The translations under genes and the position numbers were made by a program. The notes under the pieces were generated by a model that worked only from the letters and a program-made list of their open reading frames with translations, was not told where the DNA came from and did not search any database. A stretch of DNA of 64,000 nt from Gemmatimonas sp. (GTDB lineage Bacteria > Gemmatimonadota > Gemmatimonadetes > Gemmatimonadales > Gemmatimonadaceae): positions 248,001 to 312,000 of the forward strand of contig NZ_JANPLK010000059.1 of assembly GCF_031426495.1 (NCBI RefSeq), written 5' to 3'. Positions 26,642 to 35,478 of this stretch are shown piece by piece. The first letter of the stretch is position 1. Each line of letters starts with the position of its first letter.

Positions 26642-27055
26642 GTGCGTCTGACTGTTATCGTTGCCGTTGTGGTGCTGATTATTGGACTGATCGCCCTGAT
26701 TCGCGCGCAGCGCATCAATCAGGCGTCGATCGAACGCGACGGGCTGTCGCGCTTCCGTGATGCGTTCCGGGGTCGCTATCCCGAGCTGCTCCTCTCGCAG
26801 GTGTACGCGTATCTCGCCGAGCGCCATGGCGCCGTGGCGCCGCACTACATCGTGAATCCCAACGACAATCTCGAGCACGAATACGGCCTGATCGATCTTG
26901 ATCTCGAGGATGCCGTTCTGGTGATCGCCGATCGTGCCGGGGCGCGTCTGCCGCGCGCGAACGAACTCGATGAGCTGAAGGTCAAGGTGCGCTCGGTGGA
27001 CGATCTTTTACGCTACCTCGAGCCATTCTTCCGCCCGGAAGTGGTCAAGGGGTGA
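26642..27055 (+). CDS. small membrane-anchored protein of unknown function
   Basis: The GTG start at 26642 gives 137 residues: one TM helix (LTVIVAVVVLIIGLIALI), then a soluble part rich in Leu, Asp and Glu (FRGRYPELLLSQVYAYLAERHG, PNDNLEHEYGLIDLDLEDAVLVIADRAG, KVKVRSVDDLLRYLEPFF). The soluble part looks helical and cytosolic. Its stop overlaps the GTG start of the M23 peptidase gene (GTGA), so the two genes are translated together. No family is recognised. The divergent neighbour is sufR. Confidence 0.65.
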   Translation: MRLTVIVAVVVLIIGLIALIRAQRINQASIERDGLSRFRDAFRGRYPELLLSQVYAYLAERHGAVAPHYIVNPNDNLEHEYGLIDLDLEDAVLVIADRAGARLPRANELDELKVKVRSVDDLLRYLEPFFRPEVVKG

Positions 27056-27723
27056 GTGTGGGGCGCGCGCCGGCCCCGTCCCCGACCCGGTTGGCGACTG
27101 CGGTGGCGCTGCTGTTGATGATGGCCGCCTGCTCGTCATCGCACACCGCCCGACCGGCCCTCGAGCCATTGCCGGCGGCCGCCCGGTCCCCAGTGGCCGC
27201 GTCGGGCCCGATAGGCCCGACGCCATCCCACGTCGGCCCGCTCGATGCGCGGGTCAGCGACGAGGACCTTGCCGCCCTCTGGCAGCGCCAATTGATGGTG
27301 CCGGTGGAGGGGATTCCGCGCGGTACGCTCCGGGACAATTTCACGGCCAAGCGCACCGTGGGCATTCACGGGGCGCTCGATATCCTTGCCCCGCGCTATT
27401 CCGCCGTCGTGGCCTCCGATGACCTCATCATCGGGCGTCTGTTCTCGGGGCCGGTAGGCGGCATCGTGATCTACGCGTACGACCCGGCGCAGCGATTCGT
27501 GTATTACTACGCCCATCTCCAGCGGTACCGGAAAGGGCTCGCGGTGGGCGACCGAGTCGCCAAGGGGTCGGTGATCGGCTACGTTGGAACGACGGGCAAT
27601 GCACCACCGGATACGCCGCATCTCCATTTTCAGGTGATGAAGCGGGTCGTGGGGCGCGCATGGTGGGACGGTCCCGCCATCAACCCGTTTTCGTTTTTTG
27701 CGCTCGATGCCCTGCGTCCATGA
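27052..27723 (+). CDS. M23-family (LytM-like) peptidase lipoprotein
   Basis: The 223-residue product starts at GTG 27052, overlapping the upstream stop. It carries a lipobox (VALLLMMAACSS, lipid Cys27) and then a Pro/Ala-rich linker. The M23 domain has the first zinc motif HGALDILAP (His-x3-Asp) and the second HLHFQ near residue 185-189, with VVASDDLIIG and GNAPPDTPHLHF as typical strands. Such enzymes cut peptidoglycan cross-bridges, or act as activators when degenerate; both motifs look intact here. It probably sits on the periplasmic face of the outer or inner membrane. Confidence 0.88.
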   Translation: MSVGRAPAPSPTRLATAVALLLMMAACSSSHTARPALEPLPAAARSPVAASGPIGPTPSHVGPLDARVSDEDLAALWQRQLMVPVEGIPRGTLRDNFTAKRTVGIHGALDILAPRYSAVVASDDLIIGRLFSGPVGGIVIYAYDPAQRFVYYYAHLQRYRKGLAVGDRVAKGSVIGYVGTTGNAPPDTPHLHFQVMKRVVGRAWWDGPAINPFSFFALDALRP

Positions 27724-27751
27724 CGTCGGCTCGCCGGCGCTCGAGGGATTC

Positions 27752-28057
27752 ATGAGCATGAAGGGCAAGGACCGTGCGGCGTTGCGCGCGGAAGCACACC
27801 ATTTGAGCGTGCAAGTGCATATCGGTCACGCCGGGCTTACGCCGGCGCTGCTCGCCAGTCTCAATGACGTGTTGCGCACGCATGAATTGGTGAAGGTGCA
27901 GGTGGCCAAGGCTGGGGATCTCACGGCGAAGGACGCCGCCCGTGACGCGGCGGAACGCGCGCGCGCCGAGGTGATTCAGGTGATCGGCCGGACGTTCACG
28001 CTCTATCGCGAGAATCCCGAGCTGAAGCGCGGCGAATTGCCGCCCTGGCGCGGATAA
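27752..28057 (+). CDS. YhbY/CRM-domain RNA-binding protein
   Basis: The product is 101 residues from ATG 27752; ATG 27758 is also possible. The CRM fold shows as KGKDRAALRAEAHHLSVQVHIGHAGLTPALLASLNDVLRTHELVKVQV and EVIQVIGRTFTLYREN. The short loop GHAG stands in for the GKxG of this domain. In E. coli YhbY associates with pre-50S ribosomes and may assist ribosome assembly. It follows the M23 gene by 28 bp. The C-terminal tail (ELKRGELPPWRG) is an extension. Confidence 0.87.
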   Translation: MSMKGKDRAALRAEAHHLSVQVHIGHAGLTPALLASLNDVLRTHELVKVQVAKAGDLTAKDAARDAAERARAEVIQVIGRTFTLYRENPELKRGELPPWRG

Positions 28058-28076
28058 GTTCCCGCGAATTTCGCGC

Positions 28077-28104
28077 TTGTCGCGCGTGCACGGTCGAGTA
28101 TCTT
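28077..28104 (+). promoter_or_regulatory. candidate promoter for the ferredoxin gene
   Basis: TTGTCG at 28077-28082 and TATCTT at 28099-28104 are separated by 16 bp, upstream of the ferredoxin ATG at 28156. The match to consensus is moderate. Confidence 0.35.
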
Positions 28105-28155
28105 CCCTTCTCAATCGCCGCCATTCCTGGTCGCGTCGGACCCGAGACTTCGCTC

Positions 28156-28419
<264 letters not shown>

Positions 28420-28438
28420 GGCGTATGCACGATGATTG

Positions 28439-28475
28439 AAAAGCGGGCCGCGACGTCATGTCGCGGCCCGCTTTT
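28439..28475. terminator. bidirectional Rho-independent terminator
   Basis: The perfect 16-bp stem (28439-28454 with 28460-28475) has a 5-base loop GTCAT, a GC-rich core (GCGGGCCGCGAC) and flanking AAAA/TTTT. It lies between the convergent ferredoxin and methyltransferase genes and can end both transcripts. Confidence 0.93.
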
Positions 28476-28494
28476 GCCTGTGGCTGCAGGCTGC

Positions 28495-29100
28495 TTACAC
28501 CGCCCAGCCGCGGTTCTTGAGCCAGAACAGCCCGCACAACACCACGTACTGCAGCACCGTCGAGCGCTCGCTCCAGATGGCTTCGGCCCAATCATGCTGC
28601 CCTTCCGTGCTGCCGCTGGGCGGACGACCGAACCACCGCGGCGTGCGTGCTTTGTAGTCCAGATACTCCTGTCCGAAGATCGATTCCAGCACGCCTTCTT
28701 CGTAGCGCACGATCAGCGTGTACTCGATCGCGAAGATCACGATCGCCACCGGAATGAACCAGTTCACGCCCGACACCACCGTGAAGCCGATCCACGCCAG
28801 AAAGTTGCCCACGTAGAGCGGGTTCCGGCACCACGCGAATGCGCCGTACGTGACGAGGCGCTGCACATCGCGCGAGCGACGACGCGTGACGGTCCCCGCC
28901 GCCGCCACACCCGCGGTGCGCACCAACTCGCCCAGCAGCACCAGCAGCAGGCCGGCGATCCACGTCTGTGCCGACTGTACGCCGGGCACCAGCAGCGGCA
29001 CCGCCAGAAATGGCACGGGAAGCCAGCCGCGGTTCTTGAACAGCACCTGCCCGATACGGGCAGCGGTTGAACGTTCGGCTTCGGAAACAGGAGCAGTCAT
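28495..29100 (-). CDS. isoprenylcysteine carboxylmethyltransferase-family protein
   Basis: The 201-residue membrane protein has helices around VPFLAVPLLVPGV, AGLLLVLLGELVRTAGVAAAG and NWFIPVAIVIFAIEYTLIV. The ICMT/PEMT signature GAFAWCRNPLYVGNFLAW, followed by EYLDYKARTPRWFG, marks the S-adenosylmethionine site. Bacterial members methylate small lipids, phospholipid headgroups or thiols; the substrate is unknown. It has a TGA-type stop close to the shared terminator. The neighbouring hydrolase starts upstream on the same strand, 45 bp away. Confidence 0.83.
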   Translation of the reverse strand: MTAPVSEAERSTAARIGQVLFKNRGWLPVPFLAVPLLVPGVQSAQTWIAGLLLVLLGELVRTAGVAAAGTVTRRRSRDVQRLVTYGAFAWCRNPLYVGNFLAWIGFTVVSGVNWFIPVAIVIFAIEYTLIVRYEEGVLESIFGQEYLDYKARTPRWFGRPPSGSTEGQHDWAEAIWSERSTVLQYVVLCGLFWLKNRGWAV

Positions 29101-29145
29101 CGACGGCGGAAAAGAGCGAAATGAAAGGCGCGGTCGATGAGTCGG

Positions 29146-29952
29146 TCAGGCCGAATCGGCGAGCGTCGCGAGGAAATCGGAGAACGCATGCGTCGTCGCC
29201 GCAGGGCGCTCGACGCAGGGCAGGTGTCCCGCCCCCGCGATGATCTCCATGCGGACGCGCGCCGCAGCGGGAAGGGCTTCGGCGATCGCGCGCGCCTCCT
29301 TGATCGGCGTCAGCACGTCGTCTTCTCCCACCACCACGAGTGTGGGAACGGTAATCGTCCCGAGCGTTTCCCGTGAGTCCGGGCGGTCCCGAAGCGCCTG
29401 CAGCGCCCCCGTGATCCCCGCCACCGACTGCCGCGCCATCATGACCCGGATCGTGTTCACCACGTCGGGACGCCGCGCCCGTGACTCCTTCCCCAGCATC
29501 CCTTGCAACTGCGCGTCGGCGATCGCCCGCGAGCCATCCCGCTTCACGAGCGCGATCAGGTCGTCCCGCTTGCTCCGGGTGTCCTCGTCGTCGGCCCCGG
29601 CCTTGGTATCCGAGAAGATCAGCGCCCGGATGCGATCGGGGTGCCGCCGCCACATGGCCATGGCCACGTAGCCGCCCATCGAGAGTCCGCACACCACCGC
29701 CGCCTCGATCCCGAGCCAGTCCAGCAGTGCCGCGACATCATCGGCGTACTGGTCCATCGAGAATGGGCCGAACGTGCTCGAATGGCCGAAGCCACGCAGG
29801 TCGGGCACGATGCACCGCACGTGCGGCGCCAGCGACATGCGCTGGGCCGTCCACAAGGTGCGATCATGCGGAAAGCCGTGCAGGAAAACCACCGGTAGGC
29901 CGTCACCACTGTCGTCAAAGCCAACCTGATATCCGGGGAGCTGGGCGATCAT
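29146..29952 (-). CDS. alpha/beta-fold hydrolase
   Basis: The 268-residue protein shows the oxyanion HGFPHDRT, the nucleophile elbow GLSMGGYVAM, the acid Asp in VVGEDDVLTP and the base His in AGAGHLPCVE, so the catalytic triad appears complete. Family members include esterases, haloperoxidase-like proteins and lactonases; the sequence does not specify. No signal peptide is visible, so it should be cytosolic. It overlaps the AI-2E-type transporter stop by 4 bp (ATGA), implying coupled translation. Confidence 0.88.
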   Translation of the reverse strand: MIAQLPGYQVGFDDSGDGLPVVFLHGFPHDRTLWTAQRMSLAPHVRCIVPDLRGFGHSSTFGPFSMDQYADDVAALLDWLGIEAAVVCGLSMGGYVAMAMWRRHPDRIRALIFSDTKAGADDEDTRSKRDDLIALVKRDGSRAIADAQLQGMLGKESRARRPDVVNTIRVMMARQSVAGITGALQALRDRPDSRETLGTITVPTLVVVGEDDVLTPIKEARAIAEALPAAARVRMEIIAGAGHLPCVERPAATTHAFSDFLATLADSA

Positions 29953-31265
29953 GAGGCCGCCGGGACAGGACCGCTGTCGGCCACGTCCATGACCGTGTCA
30001 GGATCCACGTCGGCCCGCGCCATGTCCTCCAATTTGCCCTGCTTCACCATCGCTTTCTCCCGGGCGTTTTCGCGCTCGGCCATCATGCGCAGTGGCACCA
30101 GGACCGCGGCCGTCAGCGGCACCGCGACCATGAGCCCCACGAAGCCGAACACCAGCGTCATCAACGATTGCGCCACCAGTGTGATCGCCGGCGGCAAATC
30201 CATCTCACCGCGCATGAGATACGGGATGAGCAGATTGTTCTCGAGGAACTGGATCCCCCAGTACGCGATCAGTACCGCCAGCGCCTTCTCCGGCGAGTCC
30301 ACGAACGCCATCAGCACGGCCGGCACGGCGCTCATCACCGGACCCACCGTGGGGATGAACTCGAACAGGCCGGCGATGAACGCCAGCGCAAATGGGGCCT
30401 TCACGCCGAGCAACAGCAGCACGATCATGCTCACGACACCGATCACGACCATCGCGATCATCTGCGTGACAAGCCATTTCCGGAGCACGGTGGCGATTTC
30501 CGCGAGCACCAGCCGCACCTGCGCCCGCGAGGTGGCCGGAACCACCGACAGCAGCCACCCGCGATAGACCTCGGGCTCGGCGCCGATGTACATCGCCAGG
30601 AACACCAGCAGAACGAACGCCGCTACCGCCGTCAGCGTGTTCGACACGAACGAGAACAGGTAGCGAGACGCACCGCCAAGTTGCTCCGTGATGCGCTTCT
30701 TGATTGCCTCGCTGGGTGACGCCGCGATGGAATCGGCCGCCTGGCGCAACACCTGCGCGGCGGTCGGTTTGCGCGTGCTCGTCGCCGGGACGCCCACCGC
30801 CACCGGGGGGGCGACCGTGACGCCGCCGGCCGTGGCCGGTGGCGTGGCCGCCGACTTGATCAGCGTGCCGACCAGCCCCGTGCGCTTCGAGTCGATCCAG
30901 GTCTGGACCTTGTGAATCGCTTCCGGGAACTCGGTCTGTAGCTGCTTCCCCTGCTCGATCAGCGTTGGCGCCGTCCACGCCAGTACCCCGCCGATGGCGC
31001 CAAGCGTACTAAGCACGATCAGCGCCGACGCGATGCCACGCCGGATGCGGAACCGTTCGAGGTAGTCCACCCCTCGGCCGACGGCCAGACCGAACAGCGT
31101 GGCCAGAAAGACGAGGAACAGCAGCGAGCTCACGGACCAGGCCAGCTGCAGCCCGAACCAGACGGCCAGCGCCACGACGGAAGCCCGGGCGAGGTCGGCA
31201 GTACGCCAGCCTCGCCGCTCAGGGGACAGCGGCTCGGGGAGCAGATCCTGATCGATGGTGGTCAT
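29949..31265 (-). CDS. AI-2E transporter-family membrane protein
   Basis: From ATG 31265 (MTTIDQDLLPEP) the protein has 438 residues. It shows an N-terminal pair of helices (ASVVALAVWFGLQLAWSVSSLLFLVFLATLFGL), an extracytoplasmic insert with an Ala/Thr/Pro-rich segment near 165-200, and C-terminal helices (IAMVVIGVVSMIVLLLLG, ALAFIAGLFEFIPTVGPVMSAVPAVLMAF, ALAVLIAYWGIQFLENNLLIPYLM) typical of the TqsA/YdiK family. Named for AI-2 export, most members act on other or unknown substrates. The gene starts divergently from RNase D with about 112 bp between. Confidence 0.88.
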   Translation of the reverse strand: MTTIDQDLLPEPLSPERRGWRTADLARASVVALAVWFGLQLAWSVSSLLFLVFLATLFGLAVGRGVDYLERFRIRRGIASALIVLSTLGAIGGVLAWTAPTLIEQGKQLQTEFPEAIHKVQTWIDSKRTGLVGTLIKSAATPPATAGGVTVAPPVAVGVPATSTRKPTAAQVLRQAADSIAASPSEAIKKRITEQLGGASRYLFSFVSNTLTAVAAFVLLVFLAMYIGAEPEVYRGWLLSVVPATSRAQVRLVLAEIATVLRKWLVTQMIAMVVIGVVSMIVLLLLGVKAPFALAFIAGLFEFIPTVGPVMSAVPAVLMAFVDSPEKALAVLIAYWGIQFLENNLLIPYLMRGEMDLPPAITLVAQSLMTLVFGFVGLMVAVPLTAAVLVPLRMMAERENAREKAMVKQGKLEDMARADVDPDTVMDVADSGPVPAAS

Positions 31266-31377
31266 AGCGACGAAACTACTGCGGAAGACACGCCAACGCG
31301 GTGGTAGAGGTACCAGTCGGACGCATTCGCCGAATTTTCCCCTCTGTGAAGCGGACCGATGTACCTTTCGGATAGCC

Positions 31378-32547
31378 ATGTCAGCATCCGCACCGCTCTA
31401 TCTCGATACGGTCGACTCCGTCGATCAGTTCCTCGCGAGTCTCTCGCCGGTCCGAGCCATAGCGCTCGACACCGAGGGCGCGAGTTTTCACCGCTTCGTG
31501 GACCGCATCTATTTGCTGCAGATGTCCACGGATCGTCATGAAGCCGTGATCGATCCGCTCCCGATCGGCAAGCCGTCACGCCTGGGCGCGCTGATCGAGG
31601 ACCCGCAGGTTGAGATCGTGTTGCACGACGCCGATTACGACCTGCGATTGCTGCATCAGGACTATGGGTGGCAGGTGAAGAACCTGTTCGACACGCGCGT
31701 GGCCGCGCAGCTCTTGGGGATTCGGGCATTCGGTCTCGCCGCGTTGCTGGAACAGTATTTCGGCCTGAAGCTCGACAAGAAGCATCAGCGCGCCGACTGG
31801 AGCATGCGCCCCCTCACGGCGGACATGCTCGATTACGCAGCGCAAGACACACGCCACCTGCTCGGCCTTCGCGACAAGCTGCATCAGCAGCTGGTGGCGA
31901 AGGGCCGATGGCACTGGGCGCAGGAAGAATTCATTCGCGCGGAAACCACGCGGTGGGATCCCGATCAAGCCGAAAATAGCTTTCTCCGCATGAAGGGCGC
32001 GCGCGATCTCACGCGTCGTGAGCTGGCGCGTCTGCGTGAGCTCGTGAAGTGGCGCGACTCAATCGCCGCCGAATTGGATCGCGCCACCTTCCGCGTGGCC
32101 GGCAACGAAACACTGCTCGATCTCGCGCGCCTGGCGCCGACGTCGCGCGATACGTTGTTCGCCGTGAAAGGCTTTCCTCGCGGCATGAATGACGCACGCG
32201 CCCAGGAAGCACTGCAGGCCATCGCGCGAGGCAACGACGTGGCCGAGGCTGATCTGCCGCGCTTCCCGAAAGCGGCGCGCTGGGATCGTGAGGCCGACTT
32301 CGATGATCGCGTCGCGCGCCTCAAGTCCGTACGTGATGCCGTCGCGACCGATCTCGATCTTGATCCGGGTGTGCTCTGCTCACGCGATCGCATGGAGGCC
32401 GTGGCGCGTCGTCGTCCGCGCCATGTCGACGAGCTGCAGGAGCTCCCTGAACTCCGGAAGTGGCAGGCCGAAGTCCTCGGCTCGGGCTTCGTGAAAGCGC
32501 TCGCCCCGTTCGCGACCGCGGTCGACTCCCCGTACCGGGCTGAGTAG
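31378..32547 (+). CDS. rnd: ribonuclease D
   Basis: From ATG 31378 (MSASAPLYLDTVDSVDQF) the protein has 389 residues. The DEDDy exonuclease motifs are visible: IALDTEGASFHRF (Exo I), VLHDADYDLRLL (Exo II) and YAAQDTRHLLGLR (Exo III). An HRDC domain follows (LTRRELARLRELVKWRDSIAAELDR ... NETLLDLARLAP) and a second HRDC-like region lies near the end. The enzyme trims the 3' ends of tRNA precursors and other small RNAs. An in-frame start at 31255 would run back through the divergent promoter and was rejected. Confidence 0.92.
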   Translation: MSASAPLYLDTVDSVDQFLASLSPVRAIALDTEGASFHRFVDRIYLLQMSTDRHEAVIDPLPIGKPSRLGALIEDPQVEIVLHDADYDLRLLHQDYGWQVKNLFDTRVAAQLLGIRAFGLAALLEQYFGLKLDKKHQRADWSMRPLTADMLDYAAQDTRHLLGLRDKLHQQLVAKGRWHWAQEEFIRAETTRWDPDQAENSFLRMKGARDLTRRELARLRELVKWRDSIAAELDRATFRVAGNETLLDLARLAPTSRDTLFAVKGFPRGMNDARAQEALQAIARGNDVAEADLPRFPKAARWDREADFDDRVARLKSVRDAVATDLDLDPGVLCSRDRMEAVARRRPRHVDELQELPELRKWQAEVLGSGFVKALAPFATAVDSPYRAE

Positions 32548-32844
32548 TCCGCTTCGGCCCGCCGCACTGCGCTGTGGCGCGGTCGCTACGACCGTATCGT
32601 GAGTGCACTAGCTGTTCACCGCACGCCACACCCCAGTTTTTGCGAACTCGACCGGAAATCATCGTCGAGCGAATCGCGCAGGTCGATGGAAGTGTCAGTG
32701 ATAAAATGACTTACCTGGATAATGCGGGCCCGCTCAGGTCGCCTGACACATGTCGAGGCATTCATGTCGTCGCGGCACGCAGAGTGCGCTAGGAGAGGGC
32801 AAGACCCGCTCGGGTTTGCCTGATTTCTCCCGCCGCCCCACAGC
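32548..32844 (+). other. 297-bp intergenic space before the LspA-like gene
   Basis: No convincing gene is seen. Near the right end 32799-32821 folds as GGCAAGACCCG-CT-CGGGTTTGCC with one bulged G and is followed by a short T-rich run, so it may be an RNA hairpin at the 5' end of the LspA-like transcript. The rest shows no structure I can support. Confidence 0.3.
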
Positions 32845-33408
32845 ATGCGACTCGATACGCTTCGCGCTCCACGCGTCCAGGGCTTGTTCGACACCGTCCG
32901 TGCCCGCTTCATCGGGATCACGGCGCTGGTTACCGCCGTTGATCTGCTGGCCAAAGAAGTCGCGGTCCGGTCACTGGGATCCACGGGCGTCGTGCCCGTC
33001 AGCGATCGGTTCTCGCTGTTCGTCGTCTTCAACACGGGCAGTGCCGGCGGCGTGCAGGTCGGCCCCTACACCTGGCAGCTCAACGTGCTGGTGACGCTGT
33101 TGGCCGTGGGTCTGATCGCGTCGGTGGTGCAGGCGATGGCGGCGGTGGACCGTCGCGCGACACGGGCGCTGGCGTTCGTCGCCGGCGGCGCGGTGGGCAA
33201 TCTGCTCAGCATGCTCTTCGGCCCTGAAGGCGTTGCCGATTTTCTGGCGATTCGCTTGACCGGCGACACCACGATCGTGGCCAACGTGGCCGATTTCGCC
33301 CTCTGGACGGGTGCGGTGATGCTGGTGCCCGTGGCCCTGCTGCTGGCCCGCATGGCGCGAGCCGAGCGGGCCGAGCGCAACGCGGTGATGCGCGTCGAGC
33401 TGTCCTGA
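32845..33408 (+). CDS. divergent signal peptidase II (LspA) homologue
   Basis: The 187-residue protein has four TM helices in LspA order. Landmarks: ITALVTAVDLLAKEVAVRSLG (the conserved D-x3-K region), VVFNTGSAGGVQVG (the N-x-G-x-A region), AGGAVGNLLSMLFGPEGVADFLAI, and NVADFALWTGAVMLVP. The two catalytic-type aspartates, in VADF and NVADFA, are present. However, the Asp-Arg that normally follows GGAxGNxx is SM here, and the Phe of NxGAAFS is missing. It may be active with altered substrate preference or a paralogue. There are extra N-terminal residues and a charged C-terminus. Confidence 0.75.
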   Translation: MRLDTLRAPRVQGLFDTVRARFIGITALVTAVDLLAKEVAVRSLGSTGVVPVSDRFSLFVVFNTGSAGGVQVGPYTWQLNVLVTLLAVGLIASVVQAMAAVDRRATRALAFVAGGAVGNLLSMLFGPEGVADFLAIRLTGDTTIVANVADFALWTGAVMLVPVALLLARMARAERAERNAVMRVELS

Positions 33409-33436
33409 GGTTTAGGGCGGACGCGTAGGCGCCGAG

Positions 33437-33778
33437 CTAGAAGCCCATGTAGGCACGGACCCGGGGCTCGATGCGCTCCGGAGTCCAGGGCGGCGACCAG
33501 ACCAGGTTCATCGTGACGTCGCCGATGCCGGGAATCGTGCGCAGCTGTTGCTCCGCCTCGCCCATGATTTCCGGTCCTGACGGACAGCCGGGGGACGTGA
33601 GACTCATATCAATCTGCACGTTCGTTCCATTCACGTGCACATCGTAGATCAAGCCGAGATCGACGATGTTGAGATTGAGCTCAGGGTCTTTCACGCGCCG
33701 CAGCACCAGGCGCGCCTGATCGGCAGAAATCTCGCCAGCGGGTTCCGCGTCAGGCGTCGGGTCTTGGATCTGATCCAT
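33437..33778 (-). CDS. SufT/DUF59 (MIP18-type) iron-sulfur assembly factor
   Basis: The 113-residue protein is a stand-alone DUF59 domain: DQARLVLRRVKDPELNLNIVDLGLIYDVHV, SLTSPGCPSGPEIMGEAEQQL, and VWSPPWTPERIEPRVRAYMGF. The single conserved Cys lies in TSPGCPSG. SufT-like proteins mature or insert Fe-S clusters; PaaD of phenylacetate degradation is a relative but no paa genes are nearby. It is distant from the suf operon in this window but would work with it. Confidence 0.86.
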   Translation of the reverse strand: MDQIQDPTPDAEPAGEISADQARLVLRRVKDPELNLNIVDLGLIYDVHVNGTNVQIDMSLTSPGCPSGPEIMGEAEQQLRTIPGIGDVTMNLVWSPPWTPERIEPRVRAYMGF

Positions 33779-33815
33779 GCAAGAACAATAACCGATCAGT
33801 CCAGTCCCTGTTCCG

Positions 33816-35339
33816 CTAGCGCTTCTTCTTCGCGCTCTTTTTGAACACGGGCTTCTTCACCGGGCTCTTCTTCTTGGCGCCGGCGGAAGACTTGGACACC
33901 GACGCCTTGGTGCCCGATTTCGCGGTGCTCTTCGACGACGACTTGACCGACGACTTCTTGGCGGTCGTGCGCTTGGCCGAAGCCCGCTTGGCCGAGGCTC
34001 GCTTGGCGGCGGCGACCCGGCGACGCGACGCCGCGCTGCTGGCACGGCTTGAGCGAAGGGGCCGGTTCCAGTCCTGCGCGCGGTCGGCCCGGAAACTGAC
34101 CGGCATCGCCATGACGCCGGTCGGGTCGTCCATCACCGCCAGCACGGCCGCATCGGCGAGGTCGTTGCGCACGTCGGCGATGACCTTGCTGGGACGGCGG
34201 GCCCGCGCCGCGTGCACCCGGTTGGTGAGCAGAATGACGAACATCTGCCGGTCGGGATCGATCCAGAGCGACGTGCCCGTAAAGCCGGTGTGGCCGAAGG
34301 CGCGCTCGGACATGTACTGCCCGCAGCCGGCGCCGCCGTCGCAGGTATCCCAACCCAAGGCACGGTGACCGGCAGCCCGCTTGGTGAACAGCGCCACGGC
34401 CGAATCGGAGACCACCCGCACGCCGTTGTACACGCCGCCGTCGAGCAGCATCTGGGCGAACACGGACAAGTCTTCGGCGGTGCTGAACAACCCGGCATGT
34501 CCGGCCACACCGCCGAGCGCGTAGGCATTCTCGTCGTGCACTTCGCCCCGCAGCGGATAGCCGCGCGGCGGTGCGATCTCCGTGGGCGCTGTGCGTCCCG
34601 CCGACATCGCGTCTGGCCGGAAATGCGTATCCGACATGCCGAGCTTCGCGAACACGGTGCGCTCGAGGAAGGTGTCGAGCTTTTGACCGCTGGCCGCTTC
34701 GGCGACGAAGCCCAGCAAGTCGGCGCCGAGGTCGGAATACTCGTAACAGTTGCCGGGCGCGCACTGGATCGGCGAGGCCAACACCGCCGCACGCGCTTCG
34801 GCCGGGGTCTTCGCGATACGCCAGAGTTCACGTCCAGCCGGGAGACCGGCACGGTGCGTAAGCAGATGGCGAACCGTCACCTGATCGCGCAGTCCGCCGG
34901 AAAAGTCAGGGAGATACCGCGACACGGGGGCGTCAATATCCACCTTGCCCGCATCGTACAGCACCATGATGGCCGTGGTGGTTGCGACAACCTTTGTGAG
35001 CGATGCCAGGTCGTAGATGCTCTCCTGCGACGAGACCCGGGTTCGGCCCGACCAATCGAGCGCACCGAAACCACGGGACAGCACCGAGTAGCCCTTCCGT
35101 CCAACCACGACCGACGCGCCCGGATACCCGCCCGCATCGACCCCCCGCTGCACCACGCGGTCGATCGTCGACAGGCGCGCCGAGGACATGCCAACGGCTG
35201 CCGGCTCCCGTTCCGGGAGCCCGCTGGTGGCCGTCATGTCGGCGGCAGCGATTGCGAGTGCGGCGAGCAGTAACACCAGAGGTGGCCGGCCGTAGGGAGA
35301 AGAGCCATCGGTGGGCGCTGAATAGCCCACCATGGGCAT
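33816..35339 (-). CDS. serine hydrolase (beta-lactamase/esterase fold) with histone-H1-like basic tail
   Basis: The 507-residue protein begins with a signal-anchor-like segment (PPLVLLLAALAIAAADM). The penicillin-binding-protein fold has SxxK (SLTKVV), YSDLGAD as YxN-equivalent, and HTGFTG in place of KTG. The domain ends near 430. From there about 75 residues are almost only Lys, Ala, Ser, Arg and Thr with SAK repeats (KRASAKRASAKRTTAKKSS, SKSTAKSGTKASVSKSS, SPVKKPVFKKSAKKKR), like histone H1 or HU tails. It may bind acidic polymers or teichoic-like material outside the cell; DNA is also conceivable. Confidence 0.8.
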   Translation of the reverse strand: MPMVGYSAPTDGSSPYGRPPLVLLLAALAIAAADMTATSGLPEREPAAVGMSSARLSTIDRVVQRGVDAGGYPGASVVVGRKGYSVLSRGFGALDWSGRTRVSSQESIYDLASLTKVVATTTAIMVLYDAGKVDIDAPVSRYLPDFSGGLRDQVTVRHLLTHRAGLPAGRELWRIAKTPAEARAAVLASPIQCAPGNCYEYSDLGADLLGFVAEAASGQKLDTFLERTVFAKLGMSDTHFRPDAMSAGRTAPTEIAPPRGYPLRGEVHDENAYALGGVAGHAGLFSTAEDLSVFAQMLLDGGVYNGVRVVSDSAVALFTKRAAGHRALGWDTCDGGAGCGQYMSERAFGHTGFTGTSLWIDPDRQMFVILLTNRVHAARARRPSKVIADVRNDLADAAVLAVMDDPTGVMAMPVSFRADRAQDWNRPLRSSRASSAASRRRVAAAKRASAKRASAKRTTAKKSSVKSSSKSTAKSGTKASVSKSSAGAKKKSPVKKPVFKKSAKKKR

Positions 35340-35478
35340 TTAAGACGGACCGCTACGCCCGTCAAGCGAATCTACCCTGATTTCACGATCCGGTTCGCCG
35401 AAAGCAACGCGGGCTTGGTGATGTCGCTGCATCTGCGCTGCACAGGCAACCCATTCCCGACATCTGGTGACAGATTCG

